Assembly (NCBI GenBank): GCA_023078555.1
Contig: CM041201.1
Coordinates: forward strand, 1,123,713-1,187,712
Direction of reading: 5' to 3'
Length of the DNA stretch: 64,000 bases
Source: Ulva prolifera
Taxonomy: Eukaryota; Chlorophyta; Ulvophyceae; Ulvales; Ulvaceae
In this document: positions 57,101 through 64,000 of the stretch, one piece after another
How the letters are laid out: each line of letters begins with the position of its first letter
Numbering within the stretch: the stretch's first letter is position 1
Notes under the pieces: generated by a model
Database searches by the model: none
Seen by the model: the letters and a program-made list of their open reading frames with translations, nothing else
What the model was told of the DNA's origin: nothing
Made by a program: the position numbers and the translations under genes

Positions 57101-60100
57101 CTGCATGTGGACATGTCTGATTTGGATATGGAACAAGTGCACAGGCCAAGAGGCGTGCATCACCGCAAACCCAGTTAGGTGTGTGACCTGAACACTCACT
57201 TGTTGTGATGAAATGTGTGGTTTGGAATGACAGGCCCGCAGCTTGCGTACGTAGCACCCGGGACCCGCTATGACTGCCGCATATATCTATATCTATATAT
57301 ATATAGGCATGCATGCCGCATGGTACGCGGCGTACCAATGCATTAAGCACACACGGCATCCCCAATCGACTCGAGTCTTGCCAAACAAACGGGCGCGCGT
57401 GTGTGTGCACATGGTGCTGCTTTGCTGTGCTTATTTGTGTCAGTGCAGGTCTGGGATCCCCGGGAGATGATCACAGTTGTGTTCTGTCCGAGACCCAGCA
57501 CATGCGCGTGGTCGTGGCCCTTCTCCATTCAGCACACTTGTAGCCATTCGCGCACACCAGTAGCCACCTCGGCGCAACAGGTCATCATGCGTGTTGCTCA
57601 AAGCCGAACCACAATGGTGTGCACTGTGACCATATGAAAAGGCAGCAAGATCAGAAAGAGCGCAAAGTTCTGTCATCGTACACAGTGCCCTCATAGCACC
57701 GCAACACGGGCTGCCGCTGGTGGCACAGGGAACAGCGCCATGGCGGCACAGGGCACAGCGCAGCGAGCCTGAGGCGACATCGGGCCAAGGCAGCTGCACA
57801 TTCAGGCGTCTGGAAGACACAAGAACATGCCGAGCCTGCCACGCCACACTACGATGCATATGAGGGCGACTTTCATCATCATCATTGATCAAAACAAGAA
57901 AACAACAACACGGTTCACGGCGGGCGGGCTTCTTGCCTTGTGCGGCCACCGCCAACAGGGTCAAGATCGAGGCTTGTGCTCTCGCGCCGGCCCCTATGCC
58001 GCACATGCATGACCAAGACCTAGCCCGCGCGCAGCGATCGCGGCCATGCACGTCAAAAAACGGTCAGGCTGATCTATATACTGAACAGAGTAGCCTGCCC
58101 GTTGGCGCCCAAGACGGCGGAGATGTGCGAGGCAATCCTAGGTGCCACCGCCTCGAACTCTACACGGACTGCACAACACTGCTTCAAGTACAGGTTACAT
58201 GAAGTTTACTTGATGCCGCACACAGCAAAACCCAATTTGATCATGACAGCCCGCTTATGCTGCAGCGACGGGCCACCGGTGGATGCCGCTTCAAGGAGGT
58301 GTGCCCAAGGGCGGTATCTTGCATATGTGAATATTGAAAGTGATAGCCAAGAACGCGCACCAGCCAGTGTCTTGCAGCAAAGCTAAAGTTTGATCCGTGA
58401 GTACTTGGCGGTCCATGTGTGTCTGAACTGCACGCGGCGAACCCGCTGCCTCCATTATTTCTCCCTGCATGCAGCCACAGCCCTCATGCCGGCCAGATCT
58501 TAAAAGTTATTTTAAAGTTGCCTACATGAATTGTAAAGGTGATACGGCTGTGTCGGATTCCGCACGTGCTGCGAGCTCATATGCATGAGTATGCTTGACT
58601 CCTTGGAAATCGGATTCAGGCTCCACTTGGGCATGTCACACGGTACCACAACCATATCGGACCTTGCCAGATCCGCAAGACTGAGATTTCATGCTGACCT
58701 TTCTCGTGAAGGTGCACACATGTATGCATGGTCGACGGACGTCCGTCATGTCTCAATCCGATCTAGAGTCGATCCGATCTAGAGTCTATGTGTTGTGAAA
58801 GTGCCTTGTAGCGCACAAGGCAGGTGCACATGCGAATGCACGCACGGGGTGACACGTGGCAGTCACTAGCACGCGAATGAGAAGACACATTCCAGCTCTC
58901 TGTATAGGTCGAACAAGGTCATGGTTCAAGTATCTGACTCAGATACTGACCATGCAGGTGTGATCCCAGATCTCAGGCGTCATGTGCTAAGTACTCCGCA
59001 CACATACTTAACATTTCGCCCAACTAAACTTACGGTATGACGCTTCCACTCGCGCTTGCATTCGAACAGGTATCGATGAGTAACCACGATCACATGGGCC
59101 CATCATAACGTAAGCACCACATGACGCCTGTGATCGCTCTAACATGACCTCTCGTGTGCACAACTTCCCACAGGACATTCCAAACACTCGACGCGCTCCG
59201 AGAGAACTTCCACATGTGCCTCATGAGCTCGCACACGCTCGCTCCCGTGAAGGGGGGAGGTGTTGTGAAAGTGCCTCGTAGCGCACCAGGCAGGTGCACA
59301 TGCGAATGCACGCACGGGGTGACACGTGGCAGTCACTAGCACGCGAATGAGAAGACACATTCCAGCTCTCTGTATAGGTCGAACAAGGTCATGGTTCAAG
59401 TATCTGACTCAGATACTGACCATGCAGGTGTGATCCCAGATCTCAGGCGTCATGTGCTAAGTACTCCGCACACATACTTAACATTTCGCCCAACTAAACT
59501 TACGGTATGACGCTTCCACTCGCGCTTGCATTCGAACACTATGCTGGCAATCAGCTCGACTGTCTTTCAAACGTGACCGCCACGCACGTTGACCACACTG
59601 TAATCACCCATATGGCATTCACAACAAGTCTTGCAGCAGCTTGTGGTCTGGACACAGCCAAATCTGAGTTGGGGTCCATCAATGTATATGAATATCATTG
59701 TGATGTGCATCCGTACACTGGCAGATACCGCGGTTATGAACCTCGAGCTCACCCAGCTGCAGGTTATTGAAAAATCAGTAAGCATCAGATGTTGTGTATG
59801 CAACTCGTTCCGTCCACAAACAGCTTGCAATCGAAGCATTGTAGCAGTCCAGTGGTATGGCGGTCATGTCACTGGACTGCCACAAGCATGTGTGCTTGAT
59901 CTGCTTGCTACTTCCGCGGTGCCGCCCGCCTCACCACCTCTACTAGTATCCCTGTATACGTAACGCATCCACAATATTGCAATTTATTTCAAGCACCAGA
60001 TGCGGTGCGTGGTATGATGCACACCCGTGAGCCTGATTCCCTCTGGCGAAACGATCCTCCAGCAGCACGGGACCAATCCACATATATATGCACCAGCTGC

Positions 60101-60466
60101 AGGTCACATACTGCAGTATGAACCGCAGGAGGGCGTCGGCCCATGCGTCGATCAGGCATTGGCACACACGTCTGCTGCAAGTCTGAACAGAGGCACAGGC
60201 GAGCAGCGCACATCGAATAGAGTCTGCTCCCAGTGTGCTGAAGCGATGGCCGCGAGAGGAGTGTCCTCAAAGGGGACATATGCCATGGACGGGCAGTTGA
60301 AGAACGTGCGGGCGTTCTGCAGCTGCTGCGGGAACTGCAGGCCGATGAACTGGCGTTCAAGTTGTTCGCTGCCGCTGATCTGCTTGACCACAGTTACAGT
60401 CGGGAAGCTGGCATCGTCGACTGGTGGATAGTTTCTGTAGAAACCGAAGAGGCTACTCGACATACC
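54125..60466 (-). CDS. Leishmanolysin-like (M8) metallopeptidase with EGF-like and Pro-rich regions
   Basis: Exon 60466-60212 (85 codons, phase 0 both ends) reads GMSSSLFGFYRN, then NARTFFNCPSMAYVPFED and SAHWEQTLFD. These match the M8 segment right after HExxH (LGFSSSLF) and the conserved FxCP...SHWE block. A second exon near 57080-56850 has YGSAGLSSFGYQAGCNF and CSNEDRGRLLCQHDHSAAGFC, like the M8 Cys-rich part. Then come 56820-56750 (NDSKCGWGQLNLNVASQDTY), about 56290-56100 (VNCQATPGSRCIEVGFRTLC), an EGF-like exon 55670-55400 (CPDDYEMCVNPGYLTCRD, CSGKGDCLQGACFGHGGWGG), and from about 55200 a Cys/Pro region leading into about 180 residues of Pro with Ser/Thr. The protein ends with a Cys-rich domain (DCGGPGQPCCVAVF ... 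GVGATCTSFF) at 54125-54340. It is probably a secreted, cell-wall-associated protease. The HExxH exon and N-terminus were not found. Introns hold a LINE fragment and a TRIM. Exon borders other than the first are approximate. Confidence 0.65.
54440..54985 (-). repeat. Pro-rich low-complexity coding repeat (GGT/GGC repeats on plus strand)
   Basis: About 540 bp of GGTGGC-type repeats. On the minus strand one frame encodes poly-Pro interrupted by Ser and Thr, as in hydroxyproline-rich algal wall proteins. The other two minus frames read Thr/Ala-rich and His/Pro-rich and are also open. The Pro frame is preferred because it continues into the Cys-rich C-terminus. Confidence 0.9.
56460..56571 (+). 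mobile_element. Older 5'-truncated LINE 3' end
   Basis: About 112 bp similar to the last 130 bases of the full-length LINE. It shares CAG/GCTCGTGCCC, TGCCATGA, GAGTGG and the terminal GTGCCCGGCCTCTGTCCTTTGTAA. It is more diverged than the copy at 13803 and no clear target-site duplication remains. It lies in an intron of the M8-like gene. Confidence 0.85.
58791..59538 (+). mobile_element. TRIM (terminal-repeat retrotransposon in miniature)
   Basis: Two 278-bp direct repeats (58791-59068 and 59261-59538) begin TGTTGTGAAAG and end TTCGAACA, the TG...CA form of LTRs. The internal part is only 192 bp and non-coding. A polypurine tract (GAAGGGGGGAGG) abuts the right LTR, and a possible primer-binding site starts right after the left one (GGTATCGATGAG, weak). 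The element is flanked by the 5-bp duplication CTATG (58786-58790 and 59539-59543). The LTRs differ at about two positions, so the insertion is young. It looks whole as a non-autonomous LTR element and depends on another element's enzymes. It lies in an intron of the M8-like gene. Confidence 0.93.
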
Positions 60467-61034
60467 CTGCAGGCCACGATGTCTGAATCACCTTCTTACA
60501 AGACGGTGATCGCCGTCTTGAATCGAATGCAGCAGTAGATGCTTCAGCGCAGTATGCATTGTGATGTACATGTATATGTACGCGATGTCAACTTACGCAT
60601 CGCCATAATGTAATCAGAAATCTCTTTGATATACTTTCTTTAATTTGGTTTAAAGTTGTTGTGTATAACAACGATGTGATCTGAGGAAACATCGCCACAG
60701 CGGAATTGGCGTAGCAGTACATCGCGTGAAGACGCGGTCGACTGCATGCACCTCCCACAGTGAGTCATTGGTGTGAGGTGATACCACCAGAGGCGGCTGG
60801 CAGCACCGGCCAGTCCAGATGGCCGTGTGACCCCGCGTGCTGCAACTGGCAAAGCGCCTGCTCCCGGATCACTGCAACACATGCATGGGCACTAGTACTC
60901 CCACAGCAGGCGCCTCACTAGGAGAATGGTGACATTCCGGGGCGGATCCGAAGGCGTTCCGCTGACAGAGGAACGTTCCTACGAGGCTCTTGACCTTCCG
61001 CCCGCGTGCGTATGCTTCACAAGGAACGATGGTG
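60467..61034. other. Upstream of the first recognised M8 exon
   Basis: No HExxH-like exon could be found here. A minus-strand frame (60869-61312) and a plus-strand frame (60926-61330) overlap the 30-bp repeats and may contain part of the peptidase N-terminus, but nothing supports this directly. Confidence 0.35.
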
Positions 61035-61150
61035 GCGGAATGTCCTATGGCTTCCTCGGTGGCCGCGGAATGTCCGATGGCTTCCTTGGTGGCCGCGGAA
61101 TGTCCTATGGCTTCCTTGGTTGCCGCGGAATGTCCTATGGCATCCTGGGC
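61035..61150. repeat. 4 x 30-bp tandem repeat, open on both strands
   Basis: GCGGAATG recurs at 61035, 61065, 61095 and 61125. The plus strand can encode four copies of GRGMSYGFLG-like decapeptides; the minus strand can encode four copies of EAIGHSAATK. Which, if either, is translated is unknown. Confidence 0.9.
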
Positions 61151-61478
61151 AACAGCGCTGACCGGAACGTACGCGTGTGCTCTTCCATAGCGCGAGACCA
61201 GGCCAAGCAGTCTCCGCAGATGAAGAACACTGGAAAGCCATTGCAAGCTGTTGCGAAAGCTACAGCGCACATGCAGGTCCGGCAGACCGAGCTTGGAAAT
61301 GTGTTGACACATTATGTTGGAAAGGAGTGAGCACAGCAGGATTTAAATGCGACGCACATATGCGTCGAGGATTCGCCTTATAGGCTGGTCTGATGCAACG
61401 CTGGATTGTCTGGGTAAGATATGGACCTCATTCGTAATTTGGATCTGGCCTGCTAATGGTCGGTGTGGCACCTTCCAT

Positions 61479-62333
61479 GGCAGCGCCTGTGTGCCCAGTC
61501 AGCACCTTCGTGGAATGGTCGGTGCCTCACCAACCATTCTGTATGCGAGCAATGCATGTGCCCCTTCCAGTCCGCTCTGGGGCAGCGCCCGTGTGCCCAG
61601 TCAGCACCTTCGTGGAATGGTCGGTGCCTCACCAACCATTCTGTATGCGAGCAATGCATGTGCCCCTTCCAGGGCAGCGCCTGTGTGCCCAGTCAGCACC
61701 TTCGTGGAATGGTCGGTGCCTCACCAACCATTCTGTATGCGAGCAATGCATGTGCCCCTTCCAGGGCAGCGCCCGTGTGCCCAGTCAGCACCTTCGTGGA
61801 ATGGTCGCTTCCTCACCAACCATTCTGTATGCGAGCAATGCATGTGCCCCTTCCAGTCCGCTCTGGGGCAGCGCCCGTGTGCCCAGTCAGCACCTTCGTG
61901 GAATGGTCGGTGCCTCACCAACCATTCTGTATGCGAGCAATGCATGTGCCCCTTCCAGGGCAGCGCCTGTGTGCCCAGTCAGCACCTTCGTGGAATGGTC
62001 GGTGCCTCACCAACCATTCTGTATGCGAGCAATGCATGTGCCCCTTCCAGGGCAGCGCCCGTGTGCCCAGTCAGCACCTTCGTGGAATGGTCGGTGCCTC
62101 ACCAACCATTCTGTATGCGCCCAATGCATGTGCCCCTTCCAGTCCGCTCTGGGGCAGCGCCCGTGTCCCTAGTCAGCACCTTCGTGGAATGGTCGGTGCC
62201 TCACCGACCATTCTGTATGCGAGCAATGCATGTGCCCCTTCCAGTCCGCTCTGGGGCAGCGCCCGTGTGCCCAGTCAGCACCTTCGTGGAATGGTCGGTG
62301 CCTCACCAACCATTCTGTATGCGAGCAATGCAT
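61479..62333 (+). repeat. Satellite-like array of 92/102-bp units
   Basis: Nine units start at 61479, 61581, 61673, 61765, 61867, 61959, 62051, 62153 and 62255 (last one partial). Lengths are 102, 92, 92, 102, 92, 92, 102, 102 and about 80 bp. The longer units carry a 10-bp insert TCCGCTCTGG. Each unit holds the hairpin GGTCGGTG-CCT-CACCAACC. Because 92 is not a multiple of 3, the translated frame shifts from unit to unit and all plus frames stay open. A conserved repeat protein is therefore unlikely. Confidence 0.95.
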
Positions 62334-62615
62334 GAGCCCGGCTGCTGAAGTGTCGACAGGAAGCCCACGAGCACCGAGTATCGACTTTGCTGAACTCTGG
62401 AGTGACCGTGGTACCTTCCAAGTTTCCCAGAGCGCTGTGAGTCGCTTCAGACGAGGCAAGGTTGTTGTCGCGTGACCGCAGTCTCATCACGGCATTGACA
62501 TAGACTCAGAGTTGTGTATCTATCGCTGGTATCGTCCTGGCGTCTACTGCGGCCAGCTGATTGTGTGCTGCGTCCCGAAAGTTTTTTCAGATAATTTCGA
62601 AAAGTGTTGTAGAAG

Positions 62616-63399
62616 ATGTCTGTCGTGGGTGGTGAGGAAGCTGTAGCCTGTTGCCCTGGCGATGCCCAGCCTGACACAAGCGTTGCTGCGTTCACACCAC
62701 CCGCCTGTCTGCGGCCGGCGCTGTCTCCCGTGATTGGCACGCTGATATCTCGGTCAGGCCATTTTACGGACTTGGGGCGCGTCGGCCGTAAAGGACAGCC
62801 CGGCTCTGACAGCGCTTGCGACGCTTGGTTGAATGCCGGGCTACAGGCGGTGGGCCGTGTCTCGCAAACAGTAGAACAGGGCGTAGCATACGTGCAATAT
62901 TCTGTAGTGCTCGCTTGTCTGCAACTCGGGGCGTGGATGCGCGAGCAGGAGGAGTTGTTGGTGCCAGCATGGGAGGGAATCTCAGCACCTCCACCTGGAT
63001 GTGACGCCCCTTGTGTGTTGGCGAAGTTGTACGGTCAGAAAAAGGTGTGCCCACCCCAGACCCAGGAGGTCCGTTCTGTTTGGCCCCGACATTACACACG
63101 GGAAATGCACTGTCGGCGCCCATGCCCATCCGCCACACCCCCGCCCTTGTCACACCCACCCTTGTTGGTGAATTCGCCATTCCGAGTCCCCCCGGATCAT
63201 GTAGGTGCCTGTAACTGGGAATGTTCGCCAGCATGCCCCACCAGCGCCCGCTCGGGCGACTACCGAATCGGGTCACGCTGGGGCTGCTGGCTCCGAGACT
63301 GTGCAACAGAGCGACAGGGCGGCGCGCGGGCTCCCGCAGTTGAAGAGCTCCAAGAAGCGGAAACAGCCCGATGCCCCCCCGAAGGAACACGGCAGTATG

Positions 63400-63400
<1 letters not shown>
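62616..63400 (+). CDS. Unrecognised open frame
   Basis: A plus-strand frame begins MSVVGGEEAVACCPGDAQ at 62616 and stays open to about 63515. The first 180 codons look protein-like (ACDAWLNAGLQAVGRVSQTV, SVVLACLQLGAWMREQEELL, CDAPCVLAKLYGQKK). Later codons cross a Pro-rich and poly-C region and are doubtful, so an intron after about 63060 is likely. No family was recognised. Confidence 0.4.

Positions 63401-63401
<1 letters not shown>

Positions 63402-63433
<32 letters not shown>
63402..63433. repeat. 32-bp poly-C run
   Basis: Thirty-two C in a row, the longest homopolymer in the window. Length is probably unreliable in assembly. Confidence 0.95.
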
Positions 63434-63435
<2 letters not shown>

Positions 63436-63612
63436 TACGACACTTGTGTACTGTCGACAGTGCCTCCCTGTCGCCGTGTTTCCGACAGTTGCACGTGGTG
63501 TATCACGTTGTGTGAGCGGGGTGTGTTTTGTAGAGTACTACGTCGCCACTCCTCGGGCCATGTTGTGGGCCTGGTGCTTTTTCTTCAGTGGCCTCCCCCC
63601 AGACGCTCAGTG

Positions 63613-64000
63613 CATGGACGTGCCCAGCACCAAGCGTTCAGAGGCCGAGGAGGGGACGGGCGGTAAAAAGGGCAAAGCCAAACTCAAGGTGCCCGAGCCC
63701 ACCTGCAACGTGCCGGTGGGTTGTAACCCCCTGTGCTCGTTGTTTTTGTACGAGAAGACGAGGGCGGCACTTCTCTGCTCTGAAAGCGGGAGGTCTCCAA
63801 GCGATGAATTGGCAGTGCGGGTCTATCAGGAGACAGCTTGCCGATCCGTCCTGTCAGGGCACAAGGGTGAGGTGTCCAAAGCGGTGACAAACTTGGCCGC
63901 CGGTGGGGGTCTGCTTACCGACATCCACATATTCTACCCTCATCTCATAGACGTACATGTGCGTTCCTCCTCTCTGGGCACCCTCTACAAACTTGCCTGG
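63613..64000 (+). CDS. Unrecognised partial open frame running off the window
   Basis: From an ATG at 63613 (MDVPSTKRSEAEEGTGGKKG...) a plus-strand frame is open to the last base, reading through CNPLCSLFLYEKTRAALLC and LTDIHIFYPHLIDVHVRSSS. A possible GTGGGT donor occurs near 63714, so only the first part may be exon. It could belong with the open frame at 62616. No family was recognised. Confidence 0.4.

Noticed and set aside
61479-62333. CRISPR-like array
   Set aside because: Units are tandem without unique spacers, far longer than CRISPR repeats, and the context is eukaryotic.
61347-62348. Long plus-strand frames of 240-333 codons over the 92/102-bp array
   Set aside because: All three plus frames are open and each unit of 92 bp changes the frame, so no repeat peptide is kept in register. 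The frames are a by-product of the array.
60500-62400. HEGADWAH in the minus reading of the satellite as an HExxH peptidase motif
   Set aside because: Spacing is not HExxH and it recurs in every repeat unit.

Overview
The window is nuclear DNA of a eukaryote, most likely a chlorophyte green alga. Genes are split by many short GT-AG introns, exons are often GC-rich, and one protein carries a very long Ser-Pro/poly-Pro stretch of the kind found in volvocalean cell-wall glycoproteins. Other pointers are a plant/algal-type RanGAP, an OPR-like helical-repeat protein with a presequence and a VIT/CCC1 iron transporter. A tRNA-Ala(UGC) with the G3-U70 identity pair is present. I cannot name the species.

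Layout. Almost every recognised gene is on the minus strand: EIF6 (41-904), VIT/CCC1-type transporter (3036-5773), a kinase with possible Cys-rich upstream exons (6843 to about 12460), a membrane-anchored glycerophosphodiester phosphodiesterase (13045-17230), a large helical-repeat protein (23692-30370), RanGAP (30688-32769), DPM1 (33704-34910), a YqfW-type nucleotidase-like HAD protein (35945-36989), a ubiquitin-specific protease (38499 to about 40840), and a leishmanolysin-like (M8) peptidase with EGF-like and Pro-rich regions (54125-60466). Plus-strand genes are a FAM114/NOXP20-like gene (17550-22244), the tRNA, and unrecognised open frames at the right edge. For EIF6, VIT, RanGAP, DPM1, the nucleotidase and the USP I could place splice sites whose phases agree from exon to exon.

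Mobile DNA. (i) A full-length, apparently intact REL-endonuclease LINE (43801-47669) has a 1186-codon ORF and a perfect 13-bp target-site duplication; two 5'-truncated relatives lie at 13803-13865 and about 56460-56571. (ii) A 102-bp hAT-type MITE family has six copies, most with 8-bp target-site duplications. (iii) A 748-bp TRIM (miniature LTR element, 58791-59538) has 278-bp LTRs and a 5-bp target-site duplication.

Other structure. Three unrelated genes (VIT, GDPD, FAM114-like) each carry a local duplication of an intron-end/exon-start segment, giving decoy or alternative acceptors. A 92/102-bp tandem array with higher-order periodicity lies at 61479-62333. Long poly-G/poly-C runs occur at 5040, 52011 and 63402.

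The genes are mostly unrelated housekeeping functions (ribosome biogenesis, Ran cycle, glycosylation, ubiquitin removal, iron transport, lipid turnover), not an operon-like system. The least ordinary protein is the M8-peptidase/EGF/Pro-rich fusion.
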